Assembly: GCA_021813765.1 (NCBI GenBank)
Contig: JAKAJM010000017.1
Span: 1 to 40,445, forward strand
Length of the DNA stretch: 40,445 bases
Source: Nitrospirota bacterium
GTDB taxonomy: Bacteria; Nitrospirota; Thermodesulfovibrionia; Thermodesulfovibrionales; JdFR-88
Reading direction: 5' to 3'
Below the pieces are notes generated by a model. That model searched no databases and had not been told where the DNA came from. It worked only from the letters and a program-made list of their open reading frames with translations. Made by a program: the position numbers and the translations under genes. This document shows positions 31,196 to 39,231 of this stretch, one piece after another. Every line of letters begins with the position of its first letter. The stretch's first letter is position 1.

Positions 31196-33430
31196 ATGGA
31201 CGATCAACTGCAGCCATACGGCTTAAGCGGCCACTCCGCCGGGCCCGCCGCCCCAGGGCAGGCTTCAGGGGGAACGCCGCCTGCCGGCCTGCCCCCTGAG
31301 GAAGATGAGAAAATACACCTGAGGGACTACCTGCACATCCTGTCAGGAAGAAGATGGATACTGGCCGCCATCTTCACCGGCGTGCTAGCCGCAGCGGTTA
31401 TCTCCAATTTCATGGAAAGACCGGTTTACACGGCCACCGCGACAATTAAAATAGACAAGGGTTCTCCAAACATACTGGCCTTCAAGGGGGCCTACGAATC
31501 CTCCCGGAACGATGACGACTATTACCAGACGCAGTACAAGATACTTAAGAGCCGGAACATCGCGGCAAGGGTCATAAGAAAGCTGGACCTGGGCAAACGC
31601 AGGGAGTTCAAAGGCGGCCCATCGGCTTTAAAGGAGGGTGCCATGCTCATCTTTCCTTTCCTGCGGGAAGACGGCGGCAGACGGGGCGGGCAGGACACTC
31701 AAGACCTCGTGAAGCCGTTTTTAAAGAGGGTCCGGGTGAGCCCCGTGCCTAATTCCCAGCTTGTGAACGTGAGTTTCACCGCACATGACCCGGCCCTGGC
31801 AAGGGACGCGGCCAACGCCATCGCCGGCGCCTATATAGACTACAACGTTGAGAGCGCATACGATGCGGGGCGGCAGGCCAGGAGCTGGCTAGAGCAGCAG
31901 ATAAAGATCATGAAGGCAAGGCTTAAGGATTCGGAGGAGGCGCTCAACCAGTATGCCGCAGGCAACCAGATGCTATACATAGAAGACAAGAACCGGATCA
32001 AGCAGAGCCTTGTGAACTACACCCTTGGGTACATGGCCGAAACCCTGGACCAGGCGGTGGCCGAAAGGATAGACAAGGAAGCGCGCTATACGGAGCTTAA
32101 GGACGCCGGCACCGACAGCCGGGAGGTCATAGACAACCTGCTTATACAGCGGATGGAGGCCCAGTACGCGGCGCTGGTTGCGGAATACAACAACGAGCTT
32201 AAGACGTTCAAGCCCTCATATCCAAGGATGAAGAACCTTCAAAGTCAGATCAATTCGATGGCCGCCTCCATCAGGAAGGATGAGCGCAGCATCTTCAGGA
32301 GCGTAAAGGGCGAGTACCTGGCTGCGGTAAAAAAGCAGGACACGCTAAAGAGGGCTTTTGACCGCCAGAAAAAGGCAGCAATCGATTTCCAGAAGAAGAT
32401 GGTGGAATACCAGATACTGAAGCGTGAGGTGGACACCAACCAGGCGCTATATCTTAGCCTCCTGCAGAGGCTGAAGGAGATCACCGTATCGGCCACGATG
32501 ACCTCCACCAACATACAGGTGCTGGACAGGGCGCAAATGCCAAAAAGGCCGTCGGCCCCCAGGAAGGCCAGGAACCTTGTGCTTGCCCTTTTCCTTGGCG
32601 TTACGGGCGGTGTGGGGGCGGCTTTCTTTGCCGAGTACCTGGACAACACGGTCAAGGACGCTCAGGAGATAGAAAGAAAGATGAAGATGGCCCCGCTTGG
32701 AGCGATACCCCACAAAAAAAAGATCGGGCTTGAGGAGCTTTCCATCGTCTCCCATTCGGACAATAAAGGGCCCATGGCGGAGGCGTTCCGCTCTGTGGGC
32801 ACCTTCATCCTCTTTTCATCCGCATCGCGCCCGCCAAAGACAATATTGATAACAAGCCCCAGGGAAGGCGAGGGGAAGACCACGGTGTCCTGCAACACAT
32901 CCATCGCCCTGACCAAATACCTTGGCAAGGGGATAATCATAGACGGGGACTTGAGGAGGGCGAGCCTGCACAGGATATTCGGCCTTGGAAACGGCGGCGG
33001 CCTTTCGACCTACCTCTCCGGAAACATGGAGTTTGGCGAGGAGGGGCTTATAAGAAACACGCCGGTTCCCGCCCTGGACGTTATCACCGCGGGCCCGGTT
33101 CCGCCGAATCCCTCCGAGCTCCTGGGCTCGGCCAGAATGAAGGAACTGCTGGAGCGCCTGGGGAAGTCCTACAATTTCGTGATAATAGACTCGGCACCCG
33201 TCCTTGGAATGGCGGATTCGGTCTGCCTGGGCAGTTTCGTGGACGGGGTAATAGCGGTGGCCCAGAGCGGCCGGACGACAAGGGACTCGCTCAAGGAGGC
33301 AAAAAAAGTGCTGGAATACGTGAATGCAAAGGTGCTTGGCCTGGTCATAAACGGCGTCAGGGGAAATGGCATGAAGTACGGATATTATTCCTACTATTCG
33401 CCATATTCGCGCGATGACGGGCAGGCATGA
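31196..33430 (+). CDS. Wzc-like polysaccharide copolymerase and BY-type tyrosine kinase
   Basis: 744 aa. An N-terminal cytoplasmic part rich in Pro/Gly leads to a Wzz domain with a first membrane helix (WILAAIFTGVLAAAVI, about residues 55-75), a long periplasmic coiled coil, a GNVR-type second membrane helix (about 460-480) and a C-terminal kinase. Kinase motifs are Walker A SPREGEGKTT (about 553), Walker A' IIIDGDLRRAS (about 579) and Walker B FVIIDSAPVLGMAD (about 660). A C-terminal tyrosine cluster (YGYYSYYSPYS, about 728-738) is the expected autophosphorylation site. It controls polymer length and export with the Wza-like protein; the PHP-type phosphatase downstream is its likely antagonist. 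Confidence 0.95.
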   Translation: MDDQLQPYGLSGHSAGPAAPGQASGGTPPAGLPPEEDEKIHLRDYLHILSGRRWILAAIFTGVLAAAVISNFMERPVYTATATIKIDKGSPNILAFKGAYESSRNDDDYYQTQYKILKSRNIAARVIRKLDLGKRREFKGGPSALKEGAMLIFPFLREDGGRRGGQDTQDLVKPFLKRVRVSPVPNSQLVNVSFTAHDPALARDAANAIAGAYIDYNVESAYDAGRQARSWLEQQIKIMKARLKDSEEALNQYAAGNQMLYIEDKNRIKQSLVNYTLGYMAETLDQAVAERIDKEARYTELKDAGTDSREVIDNLLIQRMEAQYAALVAEYNNELKTFKPSYPRMKNLQSQINSMAASIRKDERSIFRSVKGEYLAAVKKQDTLKRAFDRQKKAAIDFQKKMVEYQILKREVDTNQALYLSLLQRLKEITVSATMTSTNIQVLDRAQMPKRPSAPRKARNLVLALFLGVTGGVGAAFFAEYLDNTVKDAQEIERKMKMAPLGAIPHKKKIGLEELSIVSHSDNKGPMAEAFRSVGTFILFSSASRPPKTILITSPREGEGKTTVSCNTSIALTKYLGKGIIIDGDLRRASLHRIFGLGNGGGLSTYLSGNMEFGEEGLIRNTPVPALDVITAGPVPPNPSELLGSARMKELLERLGKSYNFVIIDSAPVLGMADSVCLGSFVDGVIAVAQSGRTTRDSLKEAKKVLEYVNAKVLGLVINGVRGNGMKYGYYSYYSPYSRDDGQA

Positions 33431-34713
33431 GGCGTAGCAGGGCCTTTCTGGCATTTGTCCATCTTGCCGGCCTTTTCATTATTTACAGGCTTGGCGCGGA
33501 CGCCATGGCGGACATGGCGTGCAGGTCAGGTAACAGCCTTGCCCTCAAGATAGCCTCTTTTACTTCTCCCGGCGATGCCAGGGTGTGCTACAACCTTGCC
33601 CTCAAAGGACAATACAGCCTTAAAAGACCGGAGCCGGACAGGGCGATAGGCCTTTACAGACTTGCGGTCCTCCGAGACCCCCTTTATGCCCGGGCATGGT
33701 ACCAGATGGCCCTGGCCTGCCGACTTTCGGGCAGGCATCGGGATGCCGGGGCAGCCATTTCCAGATACGAAGAGTTGAGGGGGACATACGGGCAGGACCT
33801 GTGGGACATAGGCATATTCAGGCTGGAGGACGGAGAGGAAGACAGGGCGGCTGCGGACTTCAAGCGGTGCATCGAGCTAAGGCCTGGTGCCGTGGCCGGC
33901 GTATCGGGCCTCTTTCTTCTTTTGAACACCCCTCAAGGCTATATGGCGGAAAAGGTCCTGCCGCGCACCTCCGTGGCCTATAACGGTTATATTGATTATT
34001 TGCTTGGAAGCGACATGGCGGACTCCGCCCTTTCTTTCTTGAGGTTTTCTCACGGGCTTGTTGGCCTGGACCGCAAGGCCGCCCTCTGCAGGCTGCTTTT
34101 GGCCCAGGGGCGCATTGATGAGGCCCTGGATTTCTGGCGCCATTTGCCGGGCGGGGGCGATTGCGGCTCCGGGCCTGCCATGGCAAACGGAGGGTTCGAG
34201 CGTCCCCTCGGGAAAAGGGCTGATGCGTGCTTTGGCTGGGTGGCGCAGGACGGGCCCGGTTTTACCCTTTCATATGACGGAAGCAGGCGGACGGAGGGGA
34301 AAAGGAGTCTGCATGTCCGGTTTAACGGGCACAGAGGGCAGGGGTTTCTGTTATGGCAATACATCATTGTGGCCCCGGCTCGCTCTTATGAACTGAAGGC
34401 GGACATAAGGACAAAAAACGTTGTAACGGCAAGCGGTATCCGTCTTGAGGTCTGGAGCCAGGCCTGCCGTGGATATTATGCGCGTTCGCCCCAACTGAGG
34501 GGCACTGGAAGGTGGCGTGAGCTTTCGGTAGCCTTCCAGGCCCCAAGGGGCTGCAGGCTGCTCAAGGCTGGAATTGCAAGGGACGGGCCCCTGAAGCTGG
34601 ACCGGACGGACCGTAGCGATCTGTGGATAGACAACGTGAGGGTCTCCGCCTGCGGGCGTTTTTTGCCCTGTGCCAGGGAAAAGGCCGGAATGAAAAAAGC
34701 AAAAAAACCCTGA
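33427..34713 (+). CDS. TPR protein with C-terminal carbohydrate-binding-like domain
   Basis: 428 aa. It overlaps the Wzc-like gene (ATGA). A hydrophobic N-terminal helix (RAFLAFVHLAGLFIIYRL) anchors or exports it. Tetratricopeptide-like repeats follow (about residues 55-240): PDRAIGLYRLAVLRDPLYARAWYQMALACRLSG, DRAAADFKRCIELRPGA, and a third region around GRIDEALDFWRHLP, given here in part. The C-terminal 150 residues (MANGGFERPLGKRADACFGW, then SYDGSRRTEGKRSLHVRFNG) have the NGGFE...GW...R.GK.SL pattern of CBM4/9-type beta-sandwiches. Such proteins sit in EPS loci between copolymerase and polymerase genes; it may scaffold the export complex and touch the glycan, which is inference. Confidence 0.75.
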   Translation: MRRSRAFLAFVHLAGLFIIYRLGADAMADMACRSGNSLALKIASFTSPGDARVCYNLALKGQYSLKRPEPDRAIGLYRLAVLRDPLYARAWYQMALACRLSGRHRDAGAAISRYEELRGTYGQDLWDIGIFRLEDGEEDRAAADFKRCIELRPGAVAGVSGLFLLLNTPQGYMAEKVLPRTSVAYNGYIDYLLGSDMADSALSFLRFSHGLVGLDRKAALCRLLLAQGRIDEALDFWRHLPGGGDCGSGPAMANGGFERPLGKRADACFGWVAQDGPGFTLSYDGSRRTEGKRSLHVRFNGHRGQGFLLWQYIIVAPARSYELKADIRTKNVVTASGIRLEVWSQACRGYYARSPQLRGTGRWRELSVAFQAPRGCRLLKAGIARDGPLKLDRTDRSDLWIDNVRVSACGRFLPCAREKAGMKKAKKP

Positions 34714-36092
34714 TGACCGACGCCCTTTTTCTGGCCTGCACGATAATGTTTTCAGTGCTGCTTTTTGGCTCCGTCGAGCCCTGGGCTTCCGGACTGGCCG
34801 GAGCGGCCGTGACGATATACTTCAATGTAAGGGCCCGCGACCCGGGGTTCTGGCGCTATGCCTGCGGGCAGCAGATGCCTGGCTCGCAGAACGGGAAGGG
34901 CGAGCCGCTTGCAAGGATATTTCTCATTTCCTGGCGTGGCTGGATGGGCATCTGGGCCGCCGGTTTTTTTGTTTTGGGGCTTTTGTGCCTGGTGCCGCTT
35001 CCAGTTTCCGTAGTCGCCTTTTTTTCGAAAAGGGAATATGGGTTTTTAAAAAGCCTGTCGCTTGGCCCCAGGGCATGGCACAGCCTTAGCATGGATGGCC
35101 ATGAGGGCACGGGGGCGCTCATCTGGCTTGGGGTCTGCGCGATGGTTTTCATTATCGCGGAGCGGGCGGGCAGGGACAGGAGGGCGCTTAAGCGCGCCCT
35201 TTCAGCCCTTTCGTTTTTCGGTTTTGGCCTTGTCGTCTTCGCGGTCATTCAGAAATCTGCGTGGGACGGCAGGATCTACTGGCTCCGGGCGGTGAGGGAC
35301 ACGGGGCATCCCTTCGGGCCGTTTGTCAACCGGAACCATTTCGCCGGGTTCATGGGAATGCTGATACCCCCCGGGCTTGCGCTTGCGCTTGAGGCCAGGA
35401 GGCCCGGGAAGACCCTGCTTTATGCCGTGGTGACAGCGGTGATGGCCGCCGGTCTTTTCTATTCTCTTTCGAGGGGCGGGGTAGCTAGCTTTTTTGCCTC
35501 GATGCTTGTTTTTGTTTTTCTGCCGGCAGACGGAGCGCGCAAGCGTCGGCCTGGCAAGAGAATTGTTTATTACGCCTGCATTTTCGCGGTCCCAATGCTG
35601 TTTTATGTCCTTTATGCTGGGGTCTCGCCGCTTGTTGCCAGGTTCGAGGCTGGCGGGCTCACCTTTGGCACAAGGCTCAAGGTATGGAAGGCGGCGATGC
35701 GGGCGGCTTGGGACTTCAAATGGTTCGGCTCCGGCCTTGGCACCTTCAAGGAGATATTCCCGCTGTACAATCCGGACCTGCAGAAGACCTTCGATTTCGC
35801 CCACAACGATTACATCAACCTGGCTGTGGAAACGGGCATCTCCGGGCTCTTGCTTGCGGCTCTTTTTTTTGCGTCGTTTGCCAGGGGCGTATATAATTAT
35901 TACGTGCGGCGCAGGCCGTCCTTTCTTACGGCCGGGCTTCTGTCGTCAGTGGCTTATATGCTTGTCCACAGCTTTGTGGACTTTAATCTGCACATTCCAT
36001 CAAACAGCATCACTTTTGCCGCTTTCGCCGGGTTTGCCGCATCGCGGCTGGGGGGCGGAGGCAAAGGGCGGGTGATGCCGCCAGTGGGATAG
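34713..36092 (+). CDS. O-antigen ligase / Wzy-type polymerase family membrane protein
   Basis: 459 aa with about ten to eleven hydrophobic helices. The ATG overlaps the previous stop (TGATG). The Wzy_C/O-antigen-ligase signature spans about residues 200-370: GHPFGPFVNRNHFAGFMGMLIPPGLALAL, FYSLSRGGVASFFA, a periplasmic loop with TRLKVWKAAMRAAWDFKWFGSGLGTFKEIFPLYNP (in parts) and FAHNDYINLAVETGISGLLL, then HSFVDFNLHIPSN. Members either ligate O-antigen to lipid A or polymerise EPS repeat units; beside Wza/Wzc-like genes polymerase is more likely. Confidence 0.88.
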   Translation: MTDALFLACTIMFSVLLFGSVEPWASGLAGAAVTIYFNVRARDPGFWRYACGQQMPGSQNGKGEPLARIFLISWRGWMGIWAAGFFVLGLLCLVPLPVSVVAFFSKREYGFLKSLSLGPRAWHSLSMDGHEGTGALIWLGVCAMVFIIAERAGRDRRALKRALSALSFFGFGLVVFAVIQKSAWDGRIYWLRAVRDTGHPFGPFVNRNHFAGFMGMLIPPGLALALEARRPGKTLLYAVVTAVMAAGLFYSLSRGGVASFFASMLVFVFLPADGARKRRPGKRIVYYACIFAVPMLFYVLYAGVSPLVARFEAGGLTFGTRLKVWKAAMRAAWDFKWFGSGLGTFKEIFPLYNPDLQKTFDFAHNDYINLAVETGISGLLLAALFFASFARGVYNYYVRRRPSFLTAGLLSSVAYMLVHSFVDFNLHIPSNSITFAAFAGFAASRLGGGGKGRVMPPVG

Positions 36093-36119
36093 GGGCGGCA
36101 GGATGCGGGGCGGGAGAAC

Positions 36120-36866
36120 GTGGGAGAAGGTTTCGTTGACATACATTGCCACATTCTGCCCGGGCTTGACGACGGGGCCCGGGACACGTCCCAGACCCTT
36201 GAGATGCTCAGGATAGCCAGGCATGACGGCATAGAGGCCATAGTGGCCACCCCGCATATAAAAAGCGGGGTCTTCGAGAACTCAAGGCAAACCATAGTGC
36301 AGGCCATTGCGGGCCTGAACGGCGGAGCGGAAGAAAATGGGGTCGCGTTATATCCAGGGGCGGACATATACATCTCCCGGAGCCTGATAGATGATGTGCG
36401 CATGGGCGGTTTGCCCCTCATTAACGACAAGAATTATCTTCTTCTGGAGCTTCCGGATTATGTGCTGCCGCCGCTGGCCGAGATCGGAAAAATGATATCC
36501 GGACTAAGGATGGACGGGATCACGCCGGTGATAACCCACCCGGAAAGGAACCTTGCCATACTCCAGGACATCTCCATCCTCCGGAAGCTCATAAATGCCG
36601 GAGCGGTGTGCCAGATCACCGCTGGCAGCATAACCGGCAAGTTTGGGGCCGCAGTCCGGAAGGCCAGTTTCAGAATGATGAAAAAGGGCATGGTCCATGC
36701 CGTCGCCTCGGACGCCCACGATACCAGGCGGCGCCCTCCGGTACTTTCAGATGCGCACGCGGAGGTTGTGTCAAAGTTTGGAAGCTCACTCGCAAGAGAC
36801 CTCTTCATCCTGAACCCCCGAAGCATATTGAACGGCGTGCCTTTGGCCGGTCTCTCCGGCTTTTAA
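36120..36866 (+). CDS. CpsB/YwqE-type PHP tyrosine-protein phosphatase
   Basis: 248 aa from a GTG with GGGAG four bases upstream. The PHP fold is clear: VDIHCHILPGLDDGARD (metal-binding His/Asp, about residues 6-22), VATPHIKSGVF, YPGADIYIS, LLLELPDYVLPP, TPVITHPERN and HAVASDAHDTRRRPP. These Mn-dependent enzymes dephosphorylate the BY-kinase tyrosine tail and so tune EPS length and export; the Wzc-like kinase three genes upstream is the likely substrate. It is the last gene of the first EPS operon. Confidence 0.92.
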   Translation: MGEGFVDIHCHILPGLDDGARDTSQTLEMLRIARHDGIEAIVATPHIKSGVFENSRQTIVQAIAGLNGGAEENGVALYPGADIYISRSLIDDVRMGGLPLINDKNYLLLELPDYVLPPLAEIGKMISGLRMDGITPVITHPERNLAILQDISILRKLINAGAVCQITAGSITGKFGAAVRKASFRMMKKGMVHAVASDAHDTRRRPPVLSDAHAEVVSKFGSSLARDLFILNPRSILNGVPLAGLSGF

Positions 36867-36886
36867 GCCGGTCTGAGCGTTTTTTT
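36856..36886 (+). terminator. Probable terminator of the first EPS operon
   Basis: CCGGCTT-TT-AAGCCGG (36856-36871) includes the stop codon of the phosphatase gene and is followed, after eight bases, by a run of T. The spacing to the T run is longer than ideal. Confidence 0.5.
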
Positions 36887-36941
36887 CATCCCGGTTATCT
36901 GAAATTTCAATCGCAGTTATAAAAAATACTGAAATTCCCTC

Positions 36942-36970
36942 TTGACATCACTCAACCGCCTATTTATACT
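36942..36970 (+). promoter_or_regulatory. Promoter of the second EPS operon
   Basis: TTGACA at 36942-36947, a 17-base spacer and TATACT at 36965-36970, a near-consensus sigma-70 promoter. The predicted start (about 36977) coincides with the first base of the CAAC-TTTAG-GTTG palindrome. Confidence 0.7.
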
Positions 36971-36976
36971 GGAATA

Positions 36977-36989
36977 CAACTTTAGGTTG
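36977..36989. promoter_or_regulatory. CAAC-N5-GTTG operator, second EPS operon
   Basis: CAAC-TTTAG-GTTG, covering about +1 to +13 of the predicted transcript. A lone left half (CAAC, 36953-36956) lies 24 bp upstream between -35 and -10. Position across the start site suits a repressor. Confidence 0.6.
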
Positions 36990-37069
36990 TTTGAGGAAAA
37001 TCTTTTTTGGCAGTGTTGAGTACTGTAAAAAATCCCCATACTGCGGCCAAAAACAAAAACTGTGGCCGG

Positions 37070-37082
37070 GGCGGTAGCATGC
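37070..37082 (+). promoter_or_regulatory. ops-like RfaH recruitment element
   Basis: GGCGGTAGCATGC in the 129-base leader of the second EPS operon. It matches the enterobacterial ops core GGCGGTAGCGTGC at 12 of 13 positions, including the T-G at the pause site. An RfaH-family protein is encoded at 28810. In enterobacteria ops lies in operon leaders as here. Confidence 0.65.
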
Positions 37083-37105
37083 CTGAAAAAGGAGGCCGGT
37101 CTTAG
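37079..37105 (+). other. Eight-codon leader ORF inside the ops region
   Basis: An ATG within the ops-like element opens MPEKGGRS and closes with TAG immediately before, and in frame with, the GTG start of the epimerase gene. GGGG lies seven bases before this ATG. It could couple translation to the epimerase gene after RfaH recruitment; it may also be chance. Confidence 0.3.
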
Positions 37106-38155
37106 GTGAAAGGCGCGTGGCTCATTACCGGCGGATGCGGGTTCATAGGTTCAAATCTCGTGGCTTATCTGCTTAAAAATCACAGGGGAATAAGGATCAG
37201 GGTGCTGGACAACCTCAAACCCGGTTCAGTAAGCGAAATGGTCTCCACAATCCGCTTTAACTGCGCAATGGGAGACCCTCTGAAAAATATATCTGTCTCC
37301 ATAGGGGACATCAGGGACTATGGCGCCTGTGTGGAAAGCGTTGAAGGGGTGGACACCGTGGTGCACCTTGCTGCAAACACAGGCGTTTCCAAGTCTGTGG
37401 AGGACCCCAGGGCGGACATGGAGGCAAACGTAACAGGCACCCTGAACATGCTTGAGGCCTCAAGGCATGCGGGCGTTAAAAAATTCATCTTTGCCTCTTC
37501 GGGCGCTCCGGCAGGGGAAGTGCTGCCGCCCATACATGAGAACAAGGTCCCCAGGCCGGTCTCTCCGTACGGGGCCAGCAAGCTTGCCGGCGAGGCCTAT
37601 TGCCAGGCCTACTGGCGTTCGTACGGCCTGCCCACCATATCGCTGCGTTTCGGGAACGTGTACGGCCCCGGCTGCCGGCACAAAGACAGCGTTGTCGCAA
37701 GGTTCATGAAGAGGGCCCTGGAAGGCGAGCCGCTTGAGATATTCGGGGACGGCAGCCAGACGCGGGACTTTATCTACATAGAGGATATCCTGAGGGCCGT
37801 AACGCTTGCCGGGCAGTCCTGCCTGGGGGGCGAGGTCTTCCAGATAGCGACCCACCGGGAGACCACGATAAACGAGATGGCCGCAAGAATAAAGGCCCTG
37901 GTTGAAAAAAAGACGGGCAGAAAGGTTGGCATATTTTTTGGCAAGCCAAGACAGGGGGACGTGAAAAGGAATTTTTCTGATATCTCCAAGGCCAGACGGA
38001 TGCTTGGGTTTGAGCCGCTTTGCGGCACCGGCGCAGGGCTTGAAAAGACACTCGAATATTTCCTGAGGGAGGGGGCCCTCTGTAAAGACCGGGCTCAGGA
38101 CGGCTTGGAACCGGGGGAAAAAAGGGATGCCTTTCCGGGGGTGAAAGCGCTTTGA
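37106..38155 (+). CDS. NAD-dependent sugar-nucleotide epimerase/dehydratase
   Basis: 349 aa from a GTG with GGAGG ten bases upstream. Extended SDR fold: nucleotide-binding ITGGCGFIGSNLV (about residues 7-19), VVHLAANTGV, catalytic FASSGAPAGE in place of the more common SSxxxYG, YGASKLAGEAYC (YxxxK, about 156-160), SLRFGNVYGPG and FGDGSQTRDFIYIEDI. It resembles UDP-glucose/GlcNAc 4-epimerases (GalE/WbpP branch). Substrate is not determined. It opens the second EPS operon, under the promoter at 36942, and overlaps the next gene by four bases. Confidence 0.9.
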   Translation: MKGAWLITGGCGFIGSNLVAYLLKNHRGIRIRVLDNLKPGSVSEMVSTIRFNCAMGDPLKNISVSIGDIRDYGACVESVEGVDTVVHLAANTGVSKSVEDPRADMEANVTGTLNMLEASRHAGVKKFIFASSGAPAGEVLPPIHENKVPRPVSPYGASKLAGEAYCQAYWRSYGLPTISLRFGNVYGPGCRHKDSVVARFMKRALEGEPLEIFGDGSQTRDFIYIEDILRAVTLAGQSCLGGEVFQIATHRETTINEMAARIKALVEKKTGRKVGIFFGKPRQGDVKRNFSDISKARRMLGFEPLCGTGAGLEKTLEYFLREGALCKDRAQDGLEPGEKRDAFPGVKAL

Positions 38156-39231
38156 AGGAATTCTACGCAGGGAAAAAGATCCTCGTAACAGGGGCGGCGG
38201 GCACGGTAGGCAGCGAGATAGTGAGCCAGCTTTATGCCTTCGGGCCGTCTGAGCTGAGACTGATGGACAACAATGAGTCCGCGCTTTTTTTCCTTATGGA
38301 GCGGTTCAAAGGCAGAAACACCTTCTGTTTTCTGGGGGACGTCCGGGACCCCGGGAAACTGAAGAAACTCTCCGAGGGGCTGGACATGATAATCCACTGC
38401 GCGGCTTTCAAGCACGTCATCCTTTCCGAGTACAACCCTTTCGACGTGGCCCAGACGAACATCTTCGGCGTTGAGAACATCATCAGGTCGGCGAAGGCGG
38501 CGGGTGTCAGCCGCGTCCTTTTCACAAGCAGTGACAAGGCGGTGAACCCGACAAACGTAATGGGCACGTCCAAGCTGATGGGAGAGCGCCTGATCACCGC
38601 CGCCAACGCGCTTAAAAACGGCAACGGCACCATATTCAGCAGCTCCCGTTTTGGAAATGTCATAGGCTCCAGGGGCTCGGTGGTACCCCTGTTCATCAGC
38701 CAGATAAGAAAGGGCGGCCCGGTTACCCTTACGGACAAACGGATGACCCGTTTCATCATGAGCATAAGTGAGTCGGCAAGCCTTGTGCTCAAGGCGCTAA
38801 CCCTGGCAAGGGGCGGTGAGGTATTTGTCACCAAGATGCCCGTGGCAAGGATATCTGATCTGGCGGAGGTGCTGATCGAGACGATGGCCCCGGTGTTCGG
38901 GCGGAAGCCTTCGGACATCATGACTGTCGAGATCGGGGCAAAACCCGGAGAAAAGCTCTACGAGGAGCTGATGAGCGACGAGGAAGTGTCCCGTTCCATG
39001 GAGCTTGAAGACATGTTTGTCATAACCCCGGCCTTCAAATCCATATACCAGTCTATCGATTACTCATACTCCGGCGTTGTCTCCACAAGCCTTGAAAAAT
39101 CCTATGTGTCCGCCAGGGAGACGCCCATCGGGAAGGGCGAGCTCAGGGAATACCTGCTTAAAAACGGACTGCTTGAGAGCGCATGGGCGGGGCGGAAGAG
39201 CATGGCTGAACCGGCGGAGGGTGTGGCATGA
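38152..39231 (+). CDS. CapD/FlaA1-like nucleotide-sugar dehydratase or epimerase
   Basis: 359 aa from a TTG overlapping the previous stop. SDR motifs are ILVTGAAGTVGSEIVSQL (about residues 9-26), FLGDVRD, HCAAFKHVILSEYNP, FTSSDKAVNPTNVMGTSKLMGE with the catalytic SSDK / T-S-K pattern (about 125-145) and SSRFGNVIGSRGSVVPLF. This is the soluble form of the UDP-GlcNAc 4,6-dehydratase/4-epimerase family (PseB, CapD). The altered YxxxK (MGTSK, Met for the usual Tyr) matches the FlaA1/CapD group. The C-terminal 60 residues extend beyond the core. It overlaps the SQD1-like gene (ATGA). Confidence 0.88.
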   Translation: MKEFYAGKKILVTGAAGTVGSEIVSQLYAFGPSELRLMDNNESALFFLMERFKGRNTFCFLGDVRDPGKLKKLSEGLDMIIHCAAFKHVILSEYNPFDVAQTNIFGVENIIRSAKAAGVSRVLFTSSDKAVNPTNVMGTSKLMGERLITAANALKNGNGTIFSSSRFGNVIGSRGSVVPLFISQIRKGGPVTLTDKRMTRFIMSISESASLVLKALTLARGGEVFVTKMPVARISDLAEVLIETMAPVFGRKPSDIMTVEIGAKPGEKLYEELMSDEEVSRSMELEDMFVITPAFKSIYQSIDYSYSGVVSTSLEKSYVSARETPIGKGELREYLLKNGLLESAWAGRKSMAEPAEGVA

